Source of the DNA: Chaetoderma sp. LZ-2023a
Lineage: Eukaryota; Mollusca; Caudofoveata; Chaetodermatida; Chaetodermatidae
Assembly: GCA_034401795.1 (NCBI GenBank)
Contig: CM067374.1
Span: 99,916,860 to 99,980,859, forward strand
DNA length: 64,000 bases
Direction: 5' to 3'
Shown: one piece after another, positions 44,147 to 54,402 of the stretch
Layout: every line of letters begins with the position of its first letter
Position numbering within the stretch: position 1 is the stretch's first letter
The notes under the pieces: model-generated
What the model saw: the letters and a program-made list of their open reading frames with translations, nothing else
The model's database searches: none
What the model was told of the DNA's origin: nothing
Program-made: the position numbers and the translations under genes

Positions 44147-45557
44147 GCCACCTCATCTGTAACGTTGTCACCTCATCTGTAACGTTGTCACCTCATCCGT
44201 AACGTTGCCACCTCATCTGTAACGTTGCCACCTCATCTGTAACGTTGTGACCTCAACCGTAACGTTGCCACCTCATCTGTAACGTTGACACCTCTTCTGC
44301 AACGTTGACACCTCATCTGTAACGTTGTCACCTCATCCGTAACGTTGCCACCTCATCTGTAACGTTGACACCTCGTCTGTAACGTTTTCACCTCATTCGT
44401 AACGTTGCCACCTCATCTGTAACGTTGACACCTCATCTGTAACGTTGTCACCTCATCTGTAACGTTGTTACCTCATCCGTACGTTGCCACCTTATCTGTA
44501 ACGTTGACACCTAATCTGTAACGTTGTCACCTCATCAGTAACGTTGCCACCTCATCTGTAACGTTGACACTTCATCTGTAACGTTGCCACCTCATCTGTA
44601 ACGTTGACACTTCATCTGTAACGTTGCCCCCTCATCTGTAACGTTAACACCTCATCCGTAACGTTGACACCTCATCTGTAACGTTGTCACCTTATCCGTA
44701 ACGTTGCCACCTCATCTGTAACGTTGTCACCTCATCCGTAACGTTGACACCTCATCTGTAACGTGGACACCTCATCCGTAACGTTGCCACCTCATCTGTA
44801 ACGCTGCCATCTCATCTATAACGTTGTCACCTCATCCTTAACGTTTCCACCTCATCTGTAACATTGCCACCTCATCTGTAACGTTGTCCCCTCATCCGTA
44901 ACGTTTCCACCGCATCTATAACGTTGCCCCCTCATCTGTAACGTTAACACCTCATCCGTAACGTTGACACCTCATCTGTAACGTTGTCACCTTATCCGTA
45001 ACGTTGTCACCTCATCTGTAACGTTGTCCCCTCATCCGTAACGTTTCCACCGCATCTATAACGTTGCCCCCTCATCTGTAACGTTAACACCTCATCCGTA
45101 ACGTTGACACCTCATCTGTAACGTTGTCACCTCATCCGTAACGTTGCCACCTCATCTGTAACGTTGCCACCTCATCCGTAACGTTGACACTCCATCTGTA
45201 ACGTTGTCACCTCATCCGTAACGTTGCCACCTCATCTGTAACGTTGTCACCTCATCCGTACCATTGCCACCTCATCTGTAACGCTGACACCTCATCTATA
45301 ACGTTGCCACCTCATCCGTAACGTTGCCACCTCATCCGTAACGTTGACACCTCATCTGTAACGTTGTCACCTCATCTATAACGTTGACACCTCATCTGTA
45401 ACGTTGAGACCTCATCTGTAACGTTGTCACCTCTTCCGTAACGTTGACACCTCATCTGTAACGTTGTCACCTCATCCGTAACGTTGCCACCTCATCTGTA
45501 ACGTTGTCACCTCATCCGTAACGTTGACACCTAATCTGTAACGTTGACACTCCTCTG
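44147..45557. repeat. 20-bp satellite array, about 70 copies (CCACCTCATCTGTAACGTTG)
   Basis: Head-to-tail 20-bp units vary mainly at three places: the base or bases after GTTG, T or C in CATCTG/CATCCG, and occasional single changes. At least one indel near 44480 shifts the register by one base. A 100-bp segment at 44881-44980 is repeated exactly at 45021-45120, giving a 140-bp (seven-unit) higher-order period. Every unit carries an AACGTT CpG. No coding frame is maintained because 20 is not a multiple of three. Confidence 0.95.
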
Positions 45558-45639
45558 GAACCTTGCCATCCCTGACCTTAGGACTCAGGGGGGGGGGTCC
45601 TGTGCAAAGTTCTTACCCGGTACCCTTGGAATGGACCTT

Positions 45640-46040
45640 TCCATTTTTAGCTATGCCCCGCCCATCACTAGCTAAGCTCCACTCACACCTCGCCGTGTTG
45701 GGATTGATCGATCCCCAAATGCCCTAGCTATCAATTTCCTGAAAACTATACAGGGAAGCTGTTGAATATTTACCCACCCATCATATGACGTCATAATGGC
45801 AGCAACAGCGCCCAGTCAAATTAGTTTCAAAATATTCAACAGAATATTTATTAAATAGTAAAAGCAAACAAGTTGTACAACAACGCAATAGACCGTCTTC
45901 AAATATGTGTTCGTGACGTACTTATCGACGTCATTCATGACGTCATTCATTATGATGTCATTGTACACATCACGCAGTTGATTATGACGTCATATGATGG
46001 GTGTGTACTCTAGAAAGGTGAATTGCAGTTGGGTTCGCCA
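45640..46040 (+). mobile_element. Family A repeat, longest copy
   Basis: Flank CCATTTTTAGCTATGCCCCG, then CTAGCTAAGCTCCACTCACA, GATTGATCGATCCCC, CTATCAATTTCCTGAAAACT and ATACAGGGAAGCTGTTGAAT. A core with one arm interrupted follows, then GTCAAATTAGTTTCAAAATA. The tail has four TGACGTCAT-like sites and ends at CTCTAGAAAGGTGAATTGC. Confidence 0.75.
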
Positions 46041-46900
46041 GAAAGCTAGAGTCCCGTTTCAACTATAATGCCACCGGGGCGCCTGAGGTCAGAGGACAGT
46101 GGGATTACAGTGCCGTAACAAGAGCGGCGAGCACCCTTAGCCCTTCTCGCCCTCAATACGTATGTAAAACACTCGACTTGAAGACAATCCAGAGGGTGGG
46201 GGTTCGGGAGTCCTCACCGGAAACCCCTGTATTCCAGATGCTCGTGGCTGAGGTGTGGAAGACATAATAAGTCTCACTCAGACTTTTTACATCGCTTGAG
46301 ACAAAAATATTAATCTTTGCTCGGGTGGGAAATTGATCCAGTTTACTTAAGATTTTTCTTTATATGATCCATGAAACCGGGGCCCAGTGACCCAATGCCA
46401 TACCATATCAAACTGTACATTAGACACAGAACCTAAGTGCGAATACTTAGGACGAATTGTAAGCCACCATAAAAGCATGCTGTACAATTCCTTGTAACTA
46501 ATTGGACTGAAAGCTGTTGCTGGAGGCAGTCAAGCTAGTAATATGACATTCAGCTGGTATTGTTTAATATACTTCTTAGAATGAATATTCAAAATTTGTA
46601 AAATTACTAGGCTGTGGGTCGCACATGGGCACATACACCAAGTAGAATACATGCCTTGCTAGGTTGGCTGCGCGGCAACCACACCCAGAGATTCAGTATG
46701 CTTATCCTTCATTTAACGATTTCTAGAGATATCTAAAGGAAAATATTTGCAATACATGAATTAAACTTTGTACCTGCATGAATACAGGACATTTCTTATA
46801 ATAGATAGGACGTTTCATCAACACCTAGGGCAGCATAGCTGCTATTCTAATCAAAGCTATTAATGATATAGCAAGACACTGAGGTGTGGAAGACCTAATA
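46041..46900. other. No gene recognised; family A core fragment at about 46490-46530
   Basis: AACTAATTGGACTGAAAGCT and GTTGCTGGAGGCAG mark a core fragment. The rest is unassigned. Confidence 0.4.
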
Positions 46901-46904
46901 ACCC

Positions 46905-47035
46905 AGACTTTCTCTCTCTCTCTCCCTCTCCCTCTCTCTTTTGACCTCAATTTCAATTTTATTTAGTTACACACCCTGGTCACATTGTGATATATGCATG
47001 GGAAACATAAATATAAAATATTTACAGAGTACTTA
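46905..47035. repeat. (CT)n tract and LINE-tail-like sequence
   Basis: CTCTCTCTCTC at 46908-46940, then TCAATTTTATTTAGTTACAC and CTGGTCACATTGTGATATAT. This resembles 21898-21960 and 62045-62115. Confidence 0.55.
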
Positions 47036-47164
47036 AAATATTAGTATTCATAGAATCACTGGGCCATTTGCATGTCTGGATCTTCCCGCCATAGCGGGTG
47101 GGGTGGGGGTATTGCTATAGTTACCACACCATTGGATTGATTGGCCACATCGGTCTTATAGGTG

Positions 47165-47411
<247 letters not shown>

Positions 47412-47532
47412 ATTTTGATGTCACACAGGGGCCCCGAGATTAAGACAAAAAGATTTTTGTGCCACTCCTTGGGGGACACTGGAAATTTGGGGTCTCTGTG
47501 CAAATACACTCGCTGCACTGAGTTAGGTTCGG

Positions 47533-47595
47533 GCCTGAACGTTGCCACCTCATATACAAAGTTGCCACCTCATCTGGAATGTTGACACCTCTTCA
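47533..47595. repeat. Outlying units of the 20-bp satellite
   Basis: AACGTTGCCACCTCATATAC, AAGTTGCCACCTCATCTGG and TGTTGACACCTC are three diverged satellite units about 2 kb from the main array. Confidence 0.75.
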
Positions 47596-49730
47596 AGTGT
47601 CGTATCCGCACAACATATCTTACTTAAGCATGATAGCGTGCGTAAGTACTTTTACTGTATAAATGCCAAAACAGTATTCTAATAGCTCTGTCGTCTACCG
47701 GTGTTTTACGACAGTCGTATCCACACTTTGCGAGTGCGACTCCTGGATCAAATCATTGACACAATACCTGGATCGTCGACACATCACCTGAATCATTGAC
47801 ACTTTATATGGAGACTTGACACCATAACTGGGCACTCTTATGGTAGCTTATATGGAGCTGCACTCACCAATTACATTTGTAGCAACGGCGCGCCCGCATT
47901 GTTCCTTGTTATGGGGGTCCTGGCCGCATGCGTGGTACGAATCGGTCTGATGGGGTTGCTGGCTAGATCTCGGGATTTTTTAATCATTAGCGGTGGGAGT
48001 CAGATGCTCCAAAGAGTACAAAATCCGATGTCGTGGATAGGCAGAATGATAACATTCCAATGAGGCCGGGCAGGCATTCCTGCAAACATCGCGGTTAAAC
48101 ACCATGGTTTCATCCGTGCAGTTCGTCAATTCGCTGTGACGTGTATAGTTTTTATCCACTGGTGGTAAACTGGTTTAAAGTCGTAAGTTCGGCGCAACTA
48201 TTGGTGCTCGCCGAAAGTTGGGTTAAGTCGGTTTAGCCGACGCAGACTTGCTCGTTTAGTGAGAGTTACTGTCTCTAGCTAGTTTGTATCTCGCCAGAGA
48301 GCGGCCTATCTTTGTTATACGTATGTGACTATATGACAACAGAGGGTCCCCAAGACTTCCTAAATATACAAGATATAAAAATAACCTGCTTAGAGGTTCT
48401 GCCAAAGCGAGAGAATATCCTCGCGGGGGACGCCGTCAGTATATGTTCATCCAGCCATAGGTGGGTATAACTAGCTAGCACCATAGCCTATTGTTTATAA
48501 CAGATTTTCGTCTGCTTGCCCAAAGTGAGGTCTGGCCTTCCGTAGGATTCGACCGTGGGGAAGACCCAACAAACAGACTGCGTGTGACAGATGCTACTCT
48601 AGTGACAGGTGACCTAGCCGAAGAGCGACTCCCAACTTGTGTCCACTAGAGCAACAAGACACAACAAGTGCAAGACAATACACACGCGTTTAGAAGAACC
48701 GTAAACTAGTTAATGCTTGGCTGAAGAAACACTTAGCAGGCCATTGACGACTTGTACACTTAGACAGCATGGAGGGCCAACTTGACCCTTCTAAGCCATC
48801 ACAGAGTTGGTCTGCCGAGCATGTCTTTTGCCGCGAGACGAAGTGTCAACGTCAAGCCATATAGACCGGATTCCTGGGAGCTAATGTTTATCCTGCACTA
48901 TGTTCATTTTGAAGTGGCCAAGATTCACTGCTCAGGCCCATATAATTAGTTAGTTATTTCGCAGTGAATTCCTTTATTGGCGTCAGGTTATTATCCTACT
49001 AATGTATCACTGAAGATAGAGCGGTGTGTGATTCGTCTCAATTAAGATTGAATCCGCCGAGAAACCCAAGCGATTTCCACGATCGCATAACCATACCGGA
49101 GGAGGGACATAATAGATATGTATTGGCCGAAGATGGGCCGGAGTTAGTCACAAAAGGAGACAGTTGCTGTTGACATTTTGGCTTCCTTTGTGGCACTTGT
49201 ATCGTTTTAGGCACAAGAAGCGTTTCCTAGTGTGGGGTGCTGATATACAAGAATTCTAATGTTAATGTACTATTGTTGGTGTGTTGTTTTAAAAATGCGA
49301 ATGCGATGTACAATATATAAACTAAGGATTTAGGTCAAAGATTATACAAGTTCAATAAAAGAACGGAACAGGCCGTGGAAAAGCTACTGACAAGAATTTA
49401 GCAATGTGGCCGATCTGGTTGTAAACACACGCCTAATAGTCGTCGGTGTAAGATTAACAAAAGAGGTGGGCACCAATTGGCTATAGGTGCAGAGGTGTAA
49501 GCGAATCATAATCAGGCCTAATAGTCGTTGGTGCAAAAAAGATGTGCACATGAGAAAAGAGAAGAGAGTGACTTTCAAGTTGGCCTATTAGTCATCGATC
49601 AGCGCTTGAAAGGAACAAGTGGCGGCGAGCTACAAGTGGCACAAAAAGGTTTATACAATATTAAAATTGAGAAAAAGGCAGAACAGTTGATGAACATAGT
49701 AGTTATAAAATAAGTTTTTCAGAACAGAAT
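47596..49730. other. No gene recognised
   Basis: Mixed composition with no long open frame. I looked for LTR-type termini, primer-binding sites and tRNA-like boxes and saw none I could defend. A terminal part of element 2 or host sequence are both possible. Confidence 0.35.
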
Positions 49731-49734
49731 GTGG

Positions 49735-50045
49735 CGGGAGCCGGCGATCCGCGATCTGCGGCTACATGAGGGGAGGTGGGCTGTCAGGACAGTAATTATG
49801 CACATACATTCCACATGTTGCAACTCGGAATTGTGCCCCGAGAAATTTGCGATGCGCCGAAGCACACAAAAGAGCTAACACTTAAAACACTATCTCGCTG
49901 TTGTTATCTGTTAGATGTAATATGCCAGTTATCAATAGGTCTGCGGCTAATAACTAGGACATAACGGGCTGCCAGAGCAGAGAGCTGTCAGAACAGAGGA
50001 TCACCGATCAGTGACTACAGGAGTGAGGTGGGCTGTCAGAACAGA
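49735..50045 (+). repeat. Two-copy repeat, about 250 bp apart
   Basis: Copy 1 (49735-49795) and copy 2 (49985-50045) share a GAACAGA start, GATC/GATCCG words, CTACA(T)GA and GAGGTGGGCTGTCAG. It may mark the terminal region of element 2. Confidence 0.55.
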
Positions 50046-50084
50046 GACGTGATAACGTTGCAGCAGCTCGTCCAAATACCCATT

Positions 50085-50200
50085 TAGAGACACATCCTCA
50101 GAGGTATACCGATCACCTGTGATCAACCACACATTGCATGGTCCGACCGCCCATTTAGAGACTCACATTCTACATGGTATACTGATCACACATTACAGGT
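50085..50200 (+). repeat. Leader repeats of element 2
   Basis: Two diverged units (CATTTAGAGA at 50091 and 50152, 61 bp apart) carry GTGATCAACCACACATTG and GCCCATTTAGAGACTCACAT, matching the 79-bp units before the polymerase of element 1. Confidence 0.7.
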
Positions 50201-50228
50201 CCAATCATCTGAGACGAATCTGATCAAC

Positions 50229-50549
50229 ATGAGTCACCTCGTAGACCTATGGCTATGGAGTTACAGCTACCCCCTAGAACTAGGGAGTTACATGCATGGT
50301 GTAGGCTGTGCGGCATGGCAGGAAAATGTGGCAAGATCATTTCATGACCTGGGCGACTATGCAAATAGATCGCTTGAGTCCTGGCATGCTTCTCCTAATC
50401 TAATGATCCCAACAGTAGTAGACAAGTTACTCGCCCAAAATCCACCAACAGTACAGGAGTTAAGAAGCTATCCACTGGCAAAAATGGCATTAACGGAATT
50501 ATGGAAGTATTTAGATCATCTACAACGATCTAGATGCTGCCAAGGTTAA
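50229..50549 (+). CDS. Unknown 106-aa element protein
   Basis: Not recognised. The ATG at 50229 follows the leader repeats directly, in the position the polymerase gene has in element 1, but the sequence is unrelated to it. The product is mostly helical, with Trp near the start (LVDLWLWSYSYPLE) and no clear signal or motif. The frame is intact. A 27-bp perfect inverted repeat has one arm inside the gene (50283-50309) and one after it (50604-50630). Confidence 0.4.
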   Translation: MSHLVDLWLWSYSYPLELGSYMHGVGCAAWQENVARSFHDLGDYANRSLESWHASPNLMIPTVVDKLLAQNPPTVQELRSYPLAKMALTELWKYLDHLQRSRCCQG

Positions 50550-50630
50550 AGAAGCAAGCCTGGAAATCCGGGTGCATTCCTATCTAATCTCTCCATCGAG
50601 CCTCACAGCCTACACCATGCATGTAACTCC
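50283..50630. repeat. 27-bp perfect inverted repeat spanning the small gene
   Basis: GGAGTTACATGCATGGTGTA at 50283 and onward (27 bp) is exactly complementary to 50604-50630. The arms are 294 bp apart. It might come from a small inversion-duplication or act as a structured RNA/DNA element. Confidence 0.85.
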
Positions 50631-50789
50631 ATAATTCTTCGGGGTAACCTATGATTGAGTTTCAGATTCAGTTAGCTTGATTACCTATACAGTTGCGTTT
50701 TTCTAATATGGCATCAGCTGGTGGTGGGGGCCCCGTTCTGAAACACTTATTTTATAACTACTGATGATGATGGTAGCCAAAATGCTGCT

Positions 50790-50820
<31 letters not shown>

Positions 50821-50886
50821 ATGACGGTGATGATAGACATAATGCTGATATAATGCTGACGAGGATGATGATAGACATAATGCTGC

Positions 50887-50927
<41 letters not shown>

Positions 50928-51021
50928 ATGATGATGCTGATGATGATGATGATGATGACGGACATAATGTTGGATCACAAATACATTCCCAGACTCATGT
51001 CTCTGTATCAAACAAACTGAA
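50631..51021. repeat. (CTG/ATG)n trinucleotide block
   Basis: Degenerate GCT/GAT trinucleotides at about 50785-50965 with interspersed GATAGACATAATGCTG units. The flanking bases carry no gene. Confidence 0.85.
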
Positions 51022-51410
51022 TCAAACAAACACATAGTCATGACCAGTGTCACATCGGCATGCGGAGATTATCCACAGGCCCTTCCAGCTGCCTTGGCAA
51101 TGCTCACTTGGAAGAATGCTAAAGTTCCTACCATCTGCACCATGACAGACTCTGGCATGTCCACACGTGACACAGAGGATCTGGTGCCGCATCAGCTGCA
51201 GACAACCACGTCCAGACCTTTCTACACCATACAAGTGGCAGACAGACTCAATTTCCTCAGTGGGTGAAATCTGTCATAGATATTTTTCTGCAGATGGTCG
51301 CGGAAGGGATTATACTGAGGCTCGTCTCGGAAGTGGGCCCACTTGTCATCTAATATCATGGCTGTTTGTGAGGCAGCCACCATAGGTATGAGCAGTAGTA
51401 TAACCAGCAT
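51022..51410 (-). pseudogene. Unknown conserved element protein B, copy in element 2
   Basis: The ATG at 51410 lies just after TATAG. A hydrophobic signal-like start (MLVILLLIPMVAA) precedes DDKWAHFRDEPQYNPF and IYDRFHP. A frameshift near 51235 leads to a Cys-rich continuation (GRGCLQL, HQILCVTCGHARVCHGA). It is homologous to 38036-38460 and its function is unknown. The start is better supported here than in isolation because both copies begin at the same place relative to the motif. Confidence 0.55.
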
Positions 51411-51432
51411 CCTATACGCGGAGGCTTAAACC
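51411..51432 (-). promoter_or_regulatory. Element promoter motif before gene B of element 2
   Basis: On the minus strand: GGTTTAAG, 8 bases, TATAG, G, ATG. The TAG inside TATAG is also the stop codon of the upstream gene A. Confidence 0.55.
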
Positions 51433-52364
51433 GAGCAAGGTGAACCTGTCGAGAAATAGCTGTGTCATATCGAGCCCTGTTCCGTCCTAGATGCCTATCT
51501 TCATCCCATCTGGGGCAGGTCATAGCTGCTTCACTTTACCATCAGCTAGAAGCCGCAGCTCTAGCACAATATGGGTTGTTTGCAGACTTATGAGCCCGAC
51601 ATGCTCGAGCAGTTTCACTGAGCCCTTCGCCTTCTAGGAGTATAACACACCCTCTATCTGCAGGATGCCCTCCTGAATATTGATGGCTTCCTCTGGCCCA
51701 TCAAAGGGGCGACGCAGCAGGGGCTTTCCTCCAACGACCCCAATCATATGGCCCATTGCAACTAGGGTTGTACCATCTCCTATATAGGTCAGGAAATGTG
51801 TCTCTTGGTTATAAAGCTTCCGGACCGTGCCACCATTCTTCACAACAGTGGACAGTGGGGTGACCTCCAGGTCAATAACCGCTGGAGGTATATATAGTGG
51901 CACCCACATTCGCCAATTACCACCAGGTCCAGCGTGGTACCACACCACATTCTTTTCGAAGACTATCTGCAGCGGTCTCGCCAGGGTCAAAACCGCATCG
52001 TCATGCGACATCAGTGGGGCATGCTTCACAGTTGGCTCTAAGACATGAAAGCTAAGGTCAGCGTCCAAGGTGTTAACATCCTCAACCTTGTCTGGTGACT
52101 GTTCTAGCAGGGGGTGGAGGATGAACTTCTTCCTTGGGAAGTCATAGCGAAACACTATTTTGTTCCTTCTCCCTCTCTCGACCCAGACGTTCCTTCGAGA
52201 CATCCTTTAGGTCTGTGAGCAGCTCTACAGCATCGCCACCGACGGGATGGAGGGAGAATGTCATGAAGTCTGCTCCATATTGGAGGACAAACGACTTGCC
52301 ATTGCTTTCCTTACACGTCCACGAGATCAGCTAGACCGGTTGAGTGAGCAAATATGGGCTCCAT
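51412..52364 (-). pseudogene. Unknown conserved element protein A, copy in element 2
   Basis: Homolog of 36940-38033. The proposed ATG is at 52364 after TATACA. The N-terminal part is frameshifted at least twice (around 52300 and 52190). The main frame 52203-51634 (FRYDFPRKKFILHPLL, IDLEVTPLSTVV, KLYNQ, RPFDGPEEAINIQEG) then has a TAG at 51634. It continues recognisably (QTTHIVLELRLLADGKVKQL) to the TAG at 51412. Two copies with matching ends but independent breaks argue that the intact ancestor encoded one protein of about 320-360 residues. Confidence 0.6.
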
Positions 52365-52366
52365 TG

Positions 52367-52523
<157 letters not shown>

Positions 52524-52904
52524 ATGCTAATTGTCCAATTGCTACTCCAAAATGGGGAGAATGTCATCAGATCATCTCTAGTTGGTAGACGTGCGGGTCA
52601 GTATTGCATAGAATGGGTTCTCTTCAAGGTAGCTCCGCATTCCACCATGTACGCACACGCCGATGTGTTACATCTGCCACCGGGAAGTACCGACCACAGC
52701 TCACTGACTGGAGTAGGGTTAGACGTGATAGAATGTCTACCAGGAGCCACCAGCAAACTGTGGAAAGCAATCAGCCCCAACATGTTCACCCACGTAAATC
52801 GCCGGTTTGACAGCTCCACCATTAGTCTATATGCCAGCATGGATGGTCTGTCAGATGCCCAATTAGAGTTTACGCTGCTACTACTTTTTGACCTATCATT
52901 ATGA
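52524..52904 (+). CDS. Unknown 126-aa element protein
   Basis: Not recognised. The start is fixed by the promoter motif. The frame is intact. It has beta-strand-like alternating segments ([24 protein letters not shown]) and a Leu-rich end ([11 protein letters not shown]). The ATGA at 52901 overlaps the start of the next gene, so the two were probably expressed from one transcript. Confidence 0.5.
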   Translation: MLIVQLLLQNGENVIRSSLVGRRAGQYCIEWVLFKVAPHSTMYAHADVLHLPPGSTDHSSLTGVGLDVIECLPGATSKLWKAISPNMFTHVNRRFDSSTISLYASMDGLSDAQLEFTLLLLFDLSL

Positions 52905-53467
52905 TATCATATCAGACCTATCAGGCATTCACCGTGATGTTGAAAAAGGAGATAGAGGAGCAGCCACACACCTTCTCCGGGATGGTAGATATAGCGATAC
53001 AGGAAATGCGTTGTCGACAAGAAGGCAAGCGACTGCAGTGGGTGAGCTGGTATGAACAGAACGCCCGAGAGGCAAGGAGACGAAGGGACTATAACTCTGT
53101 CCAAGAATGGGAGAGCCTCATCCGGCAGCAGAAGGACGCTGTAGGACCAAACTTGTATGATTACTTGGCTGATGAGTGTGATGAGTCTGAAGAAGTCTTG
53201 CAGTGGGAAGAGGAGAGGGTGGAGTATAAATCTAAAAAAGCTTGCCAACGGCGGGCATACTACCAGGGGGTCAAGATGAAGTTAAAGATGTCATGGCTGC
53301 GAAAGCGACTGGCCCCTGACATTATGCTGGATGAAGGGTGTTTGAGGGAGGTATGTCTCCACACCAACAAGCTTGTTCGGTTCGCCAGGCTTTCCAAGAT
53401 GAATCCCACAATGACTCATCAGCAGATCCTACAGGTGATGCAGAGCTGGCTCGCGTTTAAGAACTAG
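52901..53467 (+). CDS. Unknown 188-aa charged, helical element protein
   Basis: Not recognised. Intact frame. It is strongly charged and helical, with likely coiled-coil segments (NAREARRRRDYNSVQEWESL, ECDESEEVLQWEEERVEY) and a basic patch (KKACQRRAYYQGVKMKLKMS). It has no signal peptide or membrane segment. Its TAG lies between the TTTAA box and TATAC of the promoter of the next gene. Confidence 0.5.
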   Translation: MISYQTYQAFTVMLKKEIEEQPHTFSGMVDIAIQEMRCRQEGKRLQWVSWYEQNAREARRRRDYNSVQEWESLIRQQKDAVGPNLYDYLADECDESEEVLQWEEERVEYKSKKACQRRAYYQGVKMKLKMSWLRKRLAPDIMLDEGCLREVCLHTNKLVRFARLSKMNPTMTHQQILQVMQSWLAFKN

Positions 53468-53474
53468 GTATACA
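53455..53474 (+). promoter_or_regulatory. Element promoter motif before the Gly/Ala-rich gene
   Basis: GTTTAAG at 53455-53461, 7 bases, TATAC at 53469-53473, A, ATG at 53475. The upstream stop codon sits inside the spacer. Confidence 0.5.
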
Positions 53475-54126
53475 ATGGCTAAATCGGAGTGGCGAAAGCA
53501 GCCTAAACTATATCCCACATTAGCACCTGAGGGTGATACAGTACACAGCTGGCGACTCCAGCAGATTGACACAATCAGACAGAATCTTGTTCATGAGACA
53601 GAAAAGTACAGCAGAACATGCATACGATATAAAACAGTCTACAACAGTCTAGCATGCACAACCACAGCTGCGGGTGATTGGAGCCAGTGCTGGCGTGGCC
53701 GCCACTGCCACCCTCGCTACGGGGATGGGTGCTATCGTCGCTACCCCGCTGGGTGGTGTGACCCTTGCCACTACTGTCCTGACCACCGGCTTGGCAGTTG
53801 GACAGCGTCAGATCACCAGGAAGCTGGAGAAGCATGCTAAGTATGTAACACTGGCACAGAACAGCCTAAGGCTATCGACGAGTCTGTCAGCAAAGCTCTC
53901 GAAGATGGGCAGGTCAGTGATGAAACGTACCACCATATATTGAAGCTCCAAACCCGGTACTGCACAGAGAAACCCAAAGTGCATCAGCAATACCTCAAAG
54001 GCTCCAGCGGGCGGGTGGACATGGAGGAGTTAAGGAACGAGATGCTGGAGTGGAGGCCACATCGAAGATCTCTATGGTGTCAAATCATATGTTGCGTCCA
54101 TGGCTGGAACAGCGGCTTTAAGATGA
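53475..54126 (+). pseudogene. Gly/Ala-rich membrane-type element protein with conserved helical tail, frameshifted
   Basis: The first frame (53475 to about 53650) gives a basic Pro/Trp-containing start (MAKSEWRKQPKLYPTL) and an amphipathic helix. A shift enters a Gly/Ala/Thr-rich hydrophobic region at about 53674-53800 (ATLATGMGAIVATPLGGV, LTTGLAVG). A Lys-rich helix follows. After another shift near 53890 it reads SKALEDGQVSDETYHHILKL. It ends at the TGA at 54124, inside the next promoter. I recall proteins with the same Gly/Ala segment and a DG-IS-DEE-F-like tail as uncharacterised multi-copy genes in cnidarians and other invertebrates. Membrane insertion is likely; the role is unknown. Confidence 0.55.
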
Positions 54127-54135
54127 CTATTATAG
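54115..54135 (+). promoter_or_regulatory. Element promoter motif before the last gene
   Basis: GCTTTAAG at 54115-54122, 8 bases, TATAG at 54131-54135, directly followed by the ATG at 54136. The upstream TGA (54124-54126) is in the spacer. Confidence 0.55.
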
Positions 54136-54402
54136 ATGGCCTTCCCGGAGAACCTCATGACAATCAACCAGAGCCAACCGCCCCTCCTGGGTACACTCTG
54201 GACCCACTCGAGAGGTCTCCTGGATGACATACTGGACCTAACACCTATTTCAATCACAGTCGATGGGCTGTCCCGCATCCGCTTCTCCATCAATCCACGA
54301 CCACTGATCAACCTTGCAATCACCATCAAGGATGCGAAGAAAGCTCATACCTGGATGGCAGGCCCGAATCTCTCATTCTGGAACCAACAGCTGAACTTAT
54401 AG
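54136..54402 (+). CDS. Unknown 88-aa element protein
   Basis: Not recognised. The start is supported by the adjacent TATAG. The frame is intact. It contains ISITVDGLSRIRFSINPRPL, a beta-type segment, and NLSFWNQQLNL at the end. It is the last gene of the cluster; nothing related to the element is seen downstream. Confidence 0.45.
   Translation: MAFPENLMTINQSQPPLLGTLWTHSRGLLDDILDLTPISITVDGLSRIRFSINPRPLINLAITIKDAKKAHTWMAGPNLSFWNQQLNL

Noticed and set aside
44147..45557. Regularly spaced repeats resembling a CRISPR array
   Set aside because: The units are head-to-tail 20-mers with no unique spacers, in a eukaryotic genome. It is a satellite.
46080..46210. Possible tRNA-derived SINE head (B-box-like GGTTCGGGAGTCC)
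   Set aside because: No matching A box at the right distance and no second copy in the window.
48180..48260. Possible retroviral-type primer-binding site and LTR end
   Set aside because: The TGGTGCTCGCCGAAAGTTGG word only loosely resembles a primer-binding site, and no LTR pair or gag-pol frame is nearby.
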